A stretch of 64,000 nucleotides of DNA from Actinomortierella ambigua (Eukaryota > Mortierellomycota > Mortierellomycetes > Mortierellales > Mortierellaceae), in NCBI GenBank assembly GCA_016098155.1, contig JAAAJB010000077.1, forward strand, positions 21,387 to 85,386, read 5' to 3'. Position 1 is the first letter of the stretch. Every line of letters begins with the position of its first letter. Both the position numbers and the translations under genes were made by a program. The notes under the pieces were generated by a model. That model ran no database searches and was not told the DNA's origin. It saw nothing but the letters and a program-made list of their open reading frames with translations. Below are positions 24,266-34,355 of the stretch, piece after piece.

Positions 24266-24556
24266 TAGTGTTTGTTACCGAGACAGGTTCTTGGATCGGT
24301 ACGGTAAGGCCCTCGACGGAGTAGTGAACGGTCGGTAACAAAGTGTTTTACGTACAAAGCGCATATTCTTCGTACAAATACTTTTTGACTGGTGCACTTT
24401 CCCAAGGCACCGGTTCGAATCAGAACTGGCGCAGCTTGCATGGGTCGCCACTTATCACATGACGACTACCGCGGTAAAGCTTTAAGGGCTCAACAGTATA
24501 CCGTGACCGCCAAGTTCTGGAGTTGACGGTAACATAGCTGTCGGTAACAAACACTA
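24266..24556. mobile_element. non-autonomous hAT-like MITE, 291 bp, with 8-bp target-site duplication
   Basis: The left end starts TAGTGTTTGTTACCGA and the right end is its exact inverse (16 bp perfect), followed inward by a near match with a two-base offset. The direct flanks are identical 8-mers, atgccatc at 24258-24265 and 24557-24564. An 8-bp duplication together with TAGTG-type ends fits the hAT transposon superfamily. The inside has no coding capacity but repeats the sub-terminal motif CGGTAAC several times, for example near 24333 and 24526, as expected for transposase-binding sites. The flanking duplications and ends are intact, so the insertion looks fairly recent. No transposase gene is present in this window. 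Confidence 0.85.
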
Positions 24557-24564
24557 ATGCCATC

Positions 24565-24979
24565 GCTATGCCTCCACTTCAAACTCCAGTATTGTGGTGA
24601 AATGGTATGCTCATCTAGCTGATTAGCTCGCATCTTTGTGTTAGTCAAACACTCTGATGCACCATAGCCAACCTCTCACCTACATCGTTGGTTGGATATG
24701 AACAGAGTCTTCCTTTTCCTCTTTTTCTCGGGTCTATAAAGAGAAGCTCATTCGTCATCTAGGGACAGCAAAGATGCGGAAGGAAGAGTCCTTCATTTCT
24801 CCTCACATGGCTACAGAAATGATGGAGAGGGACTATGGAACTACCCAGATATAAACAATATTTTGAGGCAACGATCTCGCTCAGTCTCTACCATTGTCGG
24901 GAGTGACAATGATGAGATATCTCTACCTCAAGTGCCAGTGGCTATAGTGGTGTGAATGGAAAAAGAATATCAACCCAAG
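24565..24979. other. gene-free spacer
   Basis: This is the 3' flank of the minus-strand GTPase gene. Nothing recognisable is seen. Confidence 0.6.
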
Positions 24980-26015
24980 CTAGGGAACGCGAGCCTTATT
25001 GCGATCCCGCTTGAGAAGCAGGTATGCACCGGTAGCGACCAAAGCTGCTGGAACCGCCAGCGTAAGTGAAGCCCCAACTGAAGCTACAGCAGCAGCCACA
25101 GCCTCAGCCTCAGCCCCAACCGCAAGCGCACCCGCAGCCGTAGCCCCAACCGCAGCCGCAGCCAAAGCGCTTGCATTGTACACCCACATGAGTGCAGGGC
25201 CCATCAATCGTATGAAGTCATACAGATCCTCGTTTGTTGCGCTTATATCTTTGTCGAGAAAAACGTGAGCCTTCTGCTGCCAGCTACACTCAAATTTCGT
25301 CAGTACATCCTTAAAAGTCGTATTCTGGGCGAAATCTTGAGCATGGCGCAGCAGAAGGACCGATTTGATGCTGATATCAAAATGATAGCCTTCCTCCTTC
25401 AATTCAGCAAGTTGACACTGAAAGTTGTCCTTGACCACGGTCTTGTCGTACATGTCGTAGACTTCATCGTCCATGATCTGGTTGATAATCACTTTGAATG
25501 TGACCTTCGCACCATCCGCTTGTCGGACGCACTCATTGACCTTGGACATCATCAGCAAGTCAGCGTGCTCGAAGCCGCGGTTGCTAGCTTTGAGAACGAA
25601 AGTCAGGTTGTATCGGTACCCTCTCTTCAGAGCCTCGGTGAGCACTCTGGCGTTGCGCTTTGTCGCTTCTTTTTTCGGCTCGAACAGACCCGGAACATCC
25701 ACCAAGAGGACCTTCTCGCCGTTGAGATCGACCAGTTTTTCAGAAACGTTCTTGGTAACGCCCTCTCTCCACGCCACACCAGCGGAAAAATCTCCTCCGA
25801 GCTTGTTGAGAAGAGCACTCCTGCCTGAGCCTGAATTGCCAAGATACATAATGGCGGTAGTCTCGCTGGCGGCCTGTCTGTATGCAGGGGGAGAGCCTGA
25901 CGTTTGATTGCTATTGGTATATGTTGTTTGGTTTAATGTTGAGTTCGAAGCGGACCATGAGAGAGAGAATGGTTTTACGCTGCTAATCCTATGCAATGAT
26001 CACTTACGAGGGCAT
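24980..26015 (-). CDS. P-loop GTPase-like protein with Ala-rich hydrophobic C-terminal tail
   Basis: My model has a very short first exon (26015-26008, encoding MPS), an intron of 97 nt, then exon 25910-24980, giving 312 aa. The longer unspliced frame lacks an ATG start. The protein has a G1 loop GNSGSGRSALLNKLGG, a G3 motif DVPGLFE, and NQIMDDE where G4 would lie, which departs from the usual N/TKxD. This resembles AIG1/IRG or GB1/Era-like membrane GTPases but I cannot assign a family. The last about 70 residues are mostly Ala/Val/Gly and could form a membrane hairpin before a basic tail (LLLKRDRNKARVP), as in interferon-inducible or dynamin-like GTPases that act on membranes. It stands alone in a gene-poor interval beside a MITE. 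Confidence 0.7.
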
Positions 26016-26023
26016 TGTTGTCA

Positions 26024-26071
26024 GATAGGTTGGTGAATGGGATGTGAGATAGGTTGGTGAATGAGATGTGA
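26024..26071. repeat. 24-bp tandem duplication upstream of the GTPase gene
   Basis: Two adjacent 24-bp units begin gataggttggtgaatg and differ at one base. They lie 8 bp upstream of the proposed start codon, in the 5' leader. Confidence 0.9.
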
Positions 26072-26900
26072 CAATGACACTTTTATTCAATGATGGATTG
26101 GATGAAACCGCCAAGCATGTACGTTAGTGTACCAGAAACTCTACCTACACGTCCGTGACAAGGCATGTTAGAAGGATGGCAGAACAATGACGTGATATTT
26201 ATGTTCATTGTTCTACGGCCAGTTTCGACCACGACACGCGTGAAGGTTATTTGATGTCCGAGGAGTCTACAAACAGCATATTTGTAGAAGGCTGTATCAT
26301 TGTATTCCGACCCCTCGGTGACTAGAAGCGTGAGATGGCGGGCAGGGGCATTGGAAGCATGCTCGTGCATTGGACGAGAGAAGATGCTATACAAGTGGTC
26401 ATGAGGCTGCGAGAGAAACGTAGTGTTGTTTGGCCGCATGAACCGCGGAAGTTATACTTTACAAAAATCCAAACAGAGCTGCATCTACTGCTGTGCCAAT
26501 CAGCAGAATTTTTTGTGTTCGAGTTTTTGCCAGCTGTGACAGTGTTCAAGCGTTGAGAGAGCAAATGGGCATCTGTGAATCTTCGATGGAGCATAAAAGG
26601 GTAGCAAATTGCCATCACCGATTGATAAAGGCATTGACCTTACCCATCCGCTTGTATCCAGCCGCGACCTTGACACAACGCTTGCAAGAATAACCTTCGT
26701 AGCCATCACAGGTAAGTTTGTGACAACGTTCAAATGGAATTTGCATACAACAAGGCTGATGGCGTCGCACTAGTATAACAGATGTATTGCGCATTTCACC
26801 TGGCAATGGACAATAACGCCTGACATTTTTTTTCGATTTTGCGCATCTTCCATTTTGGCACCACATCCTACCCATCCATCAGTCATATCCAAGCGTATCA
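26072..26900. other. spacer with an unassigned minus-strand open frame
   Basis: A 118-codon open frame at 26439-26083 (-) has non-repetitive composition (HLTLLVTEGSEYNDTAFYKY, then GHQITFTRVVVETG). It may be an exon of an unrecognised gene, but I found no start, partner exon or family. Otherwise nothing is seen. Confidence 0.25.
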
Positions 26901-27113
26901 ATGGCTACTCGCACCGTTTACAGTGGTGTCCTTCTCTTAGTCGTGCTCAGCATGACTCTGTCTTTGGCGCATGGTTTGAATCTCGACTGCAATGTCTTGT
27001 GCACCATATGGAATGGATGCCGGGTGGTCGAACAGGTTAAACTTTTTTGGGGAAATTTGGCCGACTGCGGACCAGAGCCTGGAAATTGTGTGTGCGACAA
27101 GCTCGATCTTTAA
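26901..27113 (+). CDS. small secreted cysteine-rich peptide (70 aa)
   Basis: A single exon encodes a clear signal peptide (hydrophobic core GVLLLVVLSMTLSL, likely cleavage after AHG at residue 25). The mature part is about 45 residues with six cysteines at C30, C34, C40, C56, C63 and C65. The spacing C-x3-C ... C-x-C recalls small disulfide-stabilised defence or signalling peptides, but the order of the CxxxC pair differs from the classical CS-alpha-beta fold. I do not assign a family. A functional secretory peptide is inferred from the signal plus an even number of Cys. Transcripts should confirm that no intron interrupts the Cys-poor stretch around residues 41-55. Confidence 0.55.
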   Translation: MATRTVYSGVLLLVVLSMTLSLAHGLNLDCNVLCTIWNGCRVVEQVKLFWGNLADCGPEPGNCVCDKLDL

Positions 27114-29181
27114 AGAAGCATATCGTGAAGAACAAAGGGCAGCTAATTGTCTCTGAATAAACAGACTGCGCTACTCGTCTCGACACTTTACTCTCCCCAC
27201 ACCCCTATCAACAGCTTCTGTCACTCTTCACCATTTATCTTTGCGCTTCACAAAAATTGTGCACAGTGTGTTAGCATCAAATCACAGATCTGGTGCTGTA
27301 TGCACTCTGAACACTGGTAGAAATGAAAGGAGGTTGGACAAAGGGTAGGAGTAGGCATGGTCCTTTTAACCCACTCAGATGAACAAAGCACGGGATTGGA
27401 CTTTGACTGAACACGGCAAGAGACCTGCGTTAATCCTTTGTCTACCTGTTCATTGATTGCCTATGCGGCACATTGTGGCCCTGAGAATGGGCTGAGAGTG
27501 ATCAGTTTCAAAACGTCTCTTATGCAGGTAAATGTAGAAAACGACGGTAAATTGCTATATTGAGTGTGTTGTTCAATTGAAGACCATCTCAATGACAAGT
27601 GTACAGTTTTATTGGGGCAGAGCAGCCTGGTCTAACATCAGTTCGATTTGGGCAATAGTGAGGGCAATTTGTTTCTACATTTGAGGGGGCCCGTGGGTCC
27701 GAAAAGCTTGTTATGACACACCGAGTATCGGTACATCTTCACGCCCAGGATCCCACAGGCGATGAGTTGGTTATATGAGAGGAGTTCTGGTTTGCAGTGG
27801 GTTCGCCTTTGGCCTGTGAAAGGAGAGAGGCTCCTCCGACCAGTCGACCATCCTGGAGCCGTGAGACCGCCGGATCCCACGACGCCACTCAGTCACAGCC
27901 AGTTGCCCCACATGATCCACATGCTCACATAATCGCTTTAACGCAATGATGTTCGGATCGCATCCCATGGAATCTTGTCTGGCGACACATTCGATGGTGG
28001 CTGTCCGACCTGAGTCCAGTCAGATATCAATCGTGCTCGGTGCACAGACTTGGTCCGCGTCGTTAAACTCGTGCGCCTTTGACTATCCAAGCAGCACATA
28101 ACGCATACGGGCTATATGGCACACAGCTCAACCAGGTGGTATCCTAAAAAAATGGTAGTGCACAAAGTGTGCCTGATCATCCATGAAGGGGCCAACCAAT
28201 TTTTCCTTGTCGTGCCAATCTAGTGCCCGAAACAGCGTGCTGACTGCACTAAAACGAAAAAAAATGGAGTACGATGAACGGGGGTTATCGTATGTAGTAT
28301 GACAAACCCGCTGAAACGTCCTTTTGTTCAGCTGCCCAGATATGCAGCCCAGATATGCAGGCAGCATAGCGGCCCAAGCCACCCTTCCAGAAGAAGAAGA
28401 GGAAATGAGCGCCCAGCCAGCTGGTCACTCGTGGGGCTCCCATTGGTCGGCGACCATGTGACCATGCCAAGGCAATTTTAGCCATCCTTCTTTTTCCTTC
28501 CCCAGCAGCCATGGGTGCAGCAACGTGCCAGTTCCACCACAATCCTGCTGGGAGGGATGTGGTACCCATTAACCTCATCCTCATCCTCCTCGTTTCCTCA
28601 GAGCAGCAGGAGAGTGGCGACCTTTTTTTTTACCTTTCTCTTATTCGCCTTCTCTCCTATCTCTTACCGTGATATTATCCCGCTTCTTCTTTGTGACAAA
28701 TACGGCGGGGGAGAGAGGGAGGAGACAAGCAACGAAGTTAAAGAAAGCAGCGTGATCATGAGCCCTCTCATGTATTCGCATACCAGCGATTCAAGTTTGA
28801 GTCAGGAACCAGCCCTGCCCATCGTGAATCATTTAAATATTGGGCTAGTTGTCCCCGCAACCCAGGTTTTCTTTCTCCTTCATACAAATACACCGAACCC
28901 AACATCATCGTACCCTTACTCTTTATTCATCACTCACTTCTCTCTCTCTTCTCAGTTTTACTGACCCGCAGTAACCCAACACAACACCTACACATTCACC
29001 ATCCAACAGACAGGCATTGTTGAACCGCCGTTTCTTCATACCATACACCGCAGCAAAGACACAGAGAGTTCTACTCCAAAAGTCTTACCCACCATACTTC
29101 CCTTAGTCGCTATCGCACCCAAATTATTTAATCTCCACAAAGCTTAACCCGTAGTTAAAAAACCACACACACACACACACA
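27114..29181. other. long gene-poor spacer
   Basis: Just over 2 kb without a gene I can support. Minus-strand frames around 27640-28000 read like protein for short stretches in two different frames (ALKRLCEHVDHVGQLAVTEW; LSYNQLIACGILGVKMYRYS). They may be a decayed coding sequence. A dense pyrimidine leader and CA repeat at 28900-29181 precede the gene at 29221. Confidence 0.4.
28334..28359. repeat. 13-bp perfect tandem duplication
   Basis: gcccagatatgca occurs twice in direct succession in the spacer. Confidence 0.9.
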
Positions 29182-29191
29182 NNNNNNNNNN
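29182..29191. other. assembly gap (10 Ns)
   Basis: Ten Ns directly follow a (CA)n run at 29163-29181. They mark a join of unknown true size in the 5' leader of the next gene. Confidence 0.99.
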
Positions 29192-29220
29192 CCGCCTATC
29201 CATACAAACACTTACTACAA

Positions 29221-29838
29221 ATGTTCAAGTTCCTGTGGGCACGCACTTCCGTTTCTGCCGCCGAGGCCAGCGCTGATGCTTCTTCGTCATCCTCGTCGTC
29301 GGCGGATCCCAGCAGCAGCGCTACCGGCTCCACTCGGGCGATGCATCCCGTCACCGCCGCTGTCCAGGACGACTGGGTCCTGCTGCCGACCGATTATGAC
29401 GACATGATGTCCCAGTCAATCTCGAACCTCGATCTCGTCTCAGCGTCCACCATGTTGCCGCGCAGCAACACCAGCAGGAGTAGAAACCACGGTCGTACCT
29501 CTTCAGCTGGAGCTACAAAAGCAACAGCAGCAACAACAACGACAACATCATCATCATCATCATCCGATGCCACCACTGCGAATAGCGGCCCGACAAAAAG
29601 CCGGCGCCAGCTCAAATACGAGCTACGTCAACGACAGGCGCAAGAGCAGGCGGAGCGGACACCGCGGTATGACCCGCACATGGCGCGGCTGCGTGACGTC
29701 GAGTTTAAGATGGCCAAGATGAGTCGGCTGGGCTTGCGCAGTGGCCGGCTGATGACCTCAACCCATTCCAGAAGTGGTGGTGGTGGTGGAGGACGGAGTA
29801 CTTTGACGGGTGCATTTGCCCAGCAGAAGGCTTGCTAA
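29221..29838 (+). CDS. Ser-rich small protein with a WVLL motif, unknown function
   Basis: A single exon of 205 aa that I do not recognise. The N-terminus (MFKFLWARTS) is amphipathic. Poly-Ser/Thr/Ala tracts surround QDDWVLLPTDYDD. In that segment W52-V-L-L55, flanked by acidic residues, matches the general W-x-x-L pattern of Atg8-interacting (LIR/AIM) motifs. A basic helical segment, KSRRQLKYELRQRQAQEQAE, follows, then a conserved-looking stretch (YDPHMARLRDVEFKMAKMSRLG) and a Gly run. AT-rich DNA after the stop contains AAAATAAA-like polyadenylation signals. The leader is interrupted by the assembly gap, so an upstream exon cannot be excluded. Confidence 0.65.
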   Translation: MFKFLWARTSVSAAEASADASSSSSSSADPSSSATGSTRAMHPVTAAVQDDWVLLPTDYDDMMSQSISNLDLVSASTMLPRSNTSRSRNHGRTSSAGATKATAATTTTTSSSSSSDATTANSGPTKSRRQLKYELRQRQAQEQAERTPRYDPHMARLRDVEFKMAKMSRLGLRSGRLMTSTHSRSGGGGGGRSTLTGAFAQQKAC

Positions 29839-31185
29839 AAAAAAATCAGCCAGACCCTGCTGGTTTACCCAAACCTTCCTCTTCGCAAAAAAACCTGTAA
29901 AATATAATTTTTTAAAATAAATCATGTGGATGAGAGGGATTCAAATATGGCCTAGTTCCGCCTCTCCTTGGATCGGACCCCCCTTTCTCATACTCCAAAG
30001 GAATGTTGGATGGATTGAGAGAGAGAGATATAAACAAAGAGAGCAGGGAAGGAGGGGGTGGGAGAGAAAAGGCTCGTCTAATAGGTTCGCGCACCCCTTG
30101 CACCTTGCATGTCCGTGGGTAACCCTCCTCAACTTCCCGAACCAATGTTCATTCGCGGTTTAGAGGCTTAAGAGGAAAGAAATAAAGGAGTGACAGGGCA
30201 GGATCCCAACCAAGGCAGCAGAACTGCCCAATGCTGCAGGGAGGAAGGGAGTTTACATGCACACCAGAAAGCCGCCGCTCCATAACTCCGAGTGCTTCGG
30301 CATTCTCCACACTCGCCCACCAATTGAGTTCCATCATCGAGTCACCATCTTGCATTTGAACGCGACTTGCATGAGCTGTCTACATTGCCATCTCATCCCT
30401 CATCCTCATGCTGTCTCCGAGTTGTCAAGCTATTTTTTTTGAAGGCGTATAATCAAAATGCCCTTTGTTTCTCACAGTGTTAGAGAGAGAAAGAGGCTGC
30501 ATCCATCGCGCGGCTAGGACTAGCGAAATAGTCTGAATTTCGTGATTGCAACGCGGAAAGCTGACGGGGTACGGTAGAGTCGTGGAGTCGAGGTTCCTTC
30601 GCCTCCCCCTACCTCCCTTTCCCGCGCACAATAACACAAGGGGAGGGCATTCTTGCTCCATTGGAATCCCCAAGATAGAGGCAATTTTCTCTTTAAGCAC
30701 CTTCATGTTGCATTGGGACTAGACTAACAAGATGGAGGTGCATCCGAACAATAAAAAGTTTTGTATTGCATGATCTATTTATTGCGTCTAGCGGATGACA
30801 ACAGAAACAACGACACCCCACCTCCCAGACTGGACACATGTTCATTTCCGTGTGTTGAACCTTTTGACCAGTACCCCGAAGGTGCAGTCAAGGGCTGGGG
30901 AGGGTGGGTGGGTTATAACACGGTGCTGTTCGACCGTTTTTTCTTATGCTAGCAAATCACGTCTCGACAAGGAAACGAAGTTGCACACGGCGAGTAAGGG
31001 CTGTTTATCGGGTGATTTGGATCGCAGAACTAAAAGAAGAGGTAGAGAGGAGATATGGAAAGGAAAGAAGGGCAGCATGAAAAAGAATAGAAGTAAAGCT
31101 GTCAGCCTCTCTCCGGTCTTTTTACGGTCTTTTTGTCCACGTTTCCTTGTCGTTCTTCCTTTCTTTCCTTCCCGTGAATGATGAG
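29839..31185. other. gene-poor spacer
   Basis: Short open frames here are broken and low in complexity. I see no gene, RNA or repeat family I can support. Confidence 0.5.
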
Positions 31186-31480
31186 TCATCCTTCGGGCTG
31201 ACATGGTAAACTTACCTTGTGGTCATCGCATCTCCGTAAGACACCTCCACAGGTGAAATACTGTCTATCTCCATAACCTAATAGATTTTAGATATATGCA
31301 CAAGAGGTGGGAGGATTAAGTAGGACGAGATAATGGTGGCGTGGTTCATCAGGAATAGCCTCTTGATAAAAACTCACAGCCAGCGAATTCTCCGGGATTG
31401 CAGCATTCGACTGGAGAGAGCATACATATCAGCAAGACCATCATGGCCAGTAGAGATGTCGAGAATGCTTGTCGAGCCAT
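31186..31480 (-). CDS. two-exon small secreted cysteine-rich peptide (64 aa)
   Basis: This gene appears only when two short exons are spliced: 31480-31378 and 31277-31186, with a 100-nt GT-AG intron (donor T|GTGAGT, acceptor CTATTAG). The peptide starts MARQAFSTSLLAMMVLLICM, a typical signal peptide. The mature part has six cysteines (C26, C27, C35, C44, C51, C60; pattern CC-x7-C-x8-C-x6-C-x8-C). The Cys codon at residue 35 is built across the splice. A second strong donor-like site (AAG|GTAAGT) follows residue 55, so a third exon could replace the last nine residues. The function is unknown. It is not obviously homologous to the peptide at 26901. Confidence 0.55.
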
Positions 31481-31979
31481 GCTAGCGAACAGCAACGAAA
31501 AGAAAGAGTGAAAGAAAGAAAGAAAATAAAACCAAGATTCAGATCGAGCTGCTCCCCGCCCCTCTCAACAGCTTATATGTAATGTGGAGAGGGGGGGGAG
31601 AGACGGGATCAGAGGAGAAGGAGAAGAGAGAGAAGGGGGGAGGAAGCATTCTTTCCTTGGGTAATCAAGGAATGGGCCTTGGAGGTATGCGAGGGGGAAG
31701 GTAGGGGCATTTTGGGAGGTGGTAAGCCCCGATAGAGCGGCCTTGGGAGAGTGAGATGAAGTGGAGGGAGGGAGTTGGGGGGAACGGTAGAGTTACATCT
31801 CGGATAGGGTCTTTGAAGTGGGTGTTTTCTTTGGTGTCCAAAAGAGGATGGTGGCGGTGCCCTAAACCTTGTTGGAAACAGCTCGCATTGCCATTCTCTC
31901 ATTGCAATACACCAACACACTTTCTTCTTCTTCCTTTTACTTTTCTTACATCCGCCTTGCGAACAGAACAAAACTGGCA
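31481..31979. promoter_or_regulatory. shared upstream region of divergent genes
   Basis: This 499-bp region separates the divergent start codons of the Cys-rich peptide (-) and the UPF0538 gene (+). It is strongly purine/pyrimidine-biased, with G-runs near 31590 and 31637. No TATA box is clear. Confidence 0.4.
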
Positions 31980-32403
31980 ATGGCCTCGAACGATCCCTTA
32001 TCCAACACTCTTGCTCCCGTGACCTCGGCCACCTTGACCATTCGAGTTATTAAATCCTTCGAGTACCGAACCACAAAGAATCTCATTCTGCACAATGTCG
32101 ATCTGACGACCACCACCGCCAAGCAACTTTTGGACCTTGTTGTTGAGAGTATGACGTTTTACTAGTCTCTTTCCTTTCCTTGTTCTAATCTCCCAGAGGG
32201 GGGAGGCAGGAGAGTCTCTATCTTTGCTAATAGAAGGATGAGGCGAGCACGGGTCACGCACACAACACGTCAAATTGTCTCAAGGCTAGATTGATTTGGG
32301 AGAGGGGAGGGGGCGTCCTGGGCCAATAGCATGCCATCGAGGGGCTTGTGTACCCTGTTATGAAAGGAGAGTCAATAGGCACCATCACTCATTTTGTACA
32401 TCG

Positions 32404-32442
<39 letters not shown>

Positions 32443-32934
32443 CTCCACAACAGAGATCAAGACGACGTCTGGATTCAAGCCTTATTTGAACGTTCAGTTT
32501 GGTATGGATAGGCCCTCTTGTAATGATTATCGTTCTGCCTCGTTGTCCATACCGTGTTTCTAAACGCCTTGTTTCCTTCCTTATTCTCCTTGTTGTGATT
32601 CCACTGGGGACTTGAAAATATAGACACACTGAAGCTCTACACCAAGGCACATGGCGCCAAGACCATGAACCTGATCATCAACATGGAGCACGACGACTGG
32701 ATCCTAAACGAGAACGACGTCTTGGCTGACCGCGGCGTTGGTAGGGCCCATCTTTAGTTTTCTCCCAATTTTCAATCCTGATCAACCAAAGCGCGGAGAT
32801 AATTCTGAACGAGGGTCTTTTCTTTTTTTTTTTTCTTTTCTTCTGAACAATTCTTAGAAAACGAGACGGAAATCTCCATCTTCAACCGCGCTCTGTACGA
32901 AGAGTACAAGAAGCATCCCGAAATCAGGTGGTAA
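31980..32934 (+). CDS. UPF0538 (C2orf76-like) protein
   Basis: Four exons (31980-32148, 32454-32501, 32624-32740, 32858-32934) give 136 aa. The length and ending match the UPF0538 family typified by human C2orf76. The family-like features are LTIRVIKSFEYRTTKNLILH near the start, a central LKLYTKAHGAKTMNLIINME, and the end ENETEISIFNRALYEEYKKH...IRW. The family has a ubiquitin-like beta-grasp character at its N-terminus, but no established molecular role is known to me. The 48-nt second exon is easily missed by gene callers. The 305-nt first intron includes a (CT)n run. Confidence 0.88.
32409..32441. repeat. (CT)n microsatellite in a UPF0538 gene intron
   Basis: About 16 CT units lie just before the second-exon acceptor and act as its polypyrimidine tract. 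Confidence 0.95.
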
Positions 32935-33130
32935 AAAATAAACAAGGCGTTATCGTAGCATCGCAACATTGTAAAAAAAAAAATGCGATTTGTGAATTGT
33001 GCTAGGCGATTATCGAGGACTACTTGTAGGTACGACTGCGCCCCTAGAAAGCCACAGCAAATAGCCAATAGTTCAATGATAAAGAGCTGATTTTTACTCG
33101 ACAATACACAGGCACGACTGACTGGGTCAG

Positions 33131-33288
33131 TCATTGGTGAGGAGGTAGCTGAGGAGGTCCCTGTCCTAAGAAAGGGTGCAAGAAGGTTATAAAGTAGGCC
33201 AGGATCCTTGCTACCACGGCGATGACGATCAATAGCACCAGTACTGGGTCGAGACGGCTCTCGATGACACGATTATATGCCAAGACGC
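33131..33288 (-). CDS. possible last exon of a membrane protein
   Basis: An open stretch encodes VLAYNRVIESRLDPVLVLLI, then IAVVARILAYFITFLHPFLG, and ends in a short Pro-rich tail and TGA. It contains one strong membrane helix of the kind found at the C-terminus of ABC-2 transporters. A CTAG acceptor lies just upstream. I found no convincing partner exons, so it could be a relic of a lost transporter gene. Confidence 0.25.
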
Positions 33289-34355
33289 CTAGCCAAGCGA
33301 GGAACGGCGATTAGCAATGCTATAGAGAAGGGCATCTCTCTTGTATGACCATCCTCTCTATTATCACACAGTTGCGTGGCCAAGTTGTCGAGGGCACATA
33401 AAAATCTTGTGCGTGGAGGTGTTTTTGAGAATCAAGTGAGCTGAGTGCAAATCGAATGTATTTGGAGGTGAGGCGGGGGAATTATTGTGTATGCAGGGGT
33501 GCAGTGAGAGGGTCAGGACTCAGGCGTATGTGTGTGGTGGCGTCAAGTTTAATGTAAAGATTCAATTTGGAAGGCTGACCGGCAGGTGGCGAGGTAGGTG
33601 AGCATGGCTGGTGGCTGGTTGAATGAAGTGGATGATAAACCTGTGGCCGACTGGGGAGGAAACTTTATTGCAGCAAAATCAAGAGGAGGCATCAGGTGTG
33701 GGCATTGGTTTGCTCGCTATCCAGTTGAACTTCATGCTCGGAGTGAGCATGATTTGGTCAAACTTCCTCACCTGGAATAGGTGCTCCAGCTTCATGTACC
33801 CAGGAAAATGATATGATAAGGTATCTGCTTCCGCTCCCATCATGCACTTGTCTTCTCGGCAGCATGGGTTGAATGTTTATTGTCTAGCAATTGTTTGGGA
33901 TGAAGTTGCAAAAGCAGCAGAGAAAGAAAAAGACAAAGGAATTGCACCGCGAGGCTCTTGCAGTGCTTGCGGGCCGACATCCAGCCATGATATCGTGGCA
34001 TAATTCACCGCAGGATCGAGGAGGTGTAGGCTTATGCCAGCTGGCTGCGAGACACTAAATGCGGCGCTCGGTATTCTGTTGTTGGCAATGTCAATCGTGA
34101 AGAGGAATGACCAAGGTCGCGCTCGATGGCTCCCATACAATCGCTGCAGGCGTCCAACGCAGGTGTCAGCCGCTATCAACACCAGCACATCAGCCCCGGA
34201 CGATCATAACAACAGCCATGGCTGTGAACATCGCCCTGAATCAGCAGGGGACGGCGATGGCCGGCCACGCAAGGACTTGAAACTAGTAAATATATATTTA
34301 TGATGTTGTGTATGATGTATAAATTTGAGGTTGCTAAAAGCTCCATAAATCGTGT
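33289..34355. other. spacer with unassigned open frames
   Basis: A minus-strand frame at 34188-33877 has non-repetitive composition (PWSFLFTIDIANNRIPSAAF) but no start context or family I know. Otherwise nothing is supported. Confidence 0.3.

Noticed and set aside
24405..24440. ggttcgaatc resembling a tRNA B box
   Set aside because: No matching acceptor, D or anticodon arms can be folded around it, and it lies inside the MITE.
25983..26007. Alternative 25-nt intron joining MPS to the upstream frame of the GTPase gene
   Set aside because: 25 nt is too short for a normal intron, and a 97-nt intron to 25910 gives a consistent frame.
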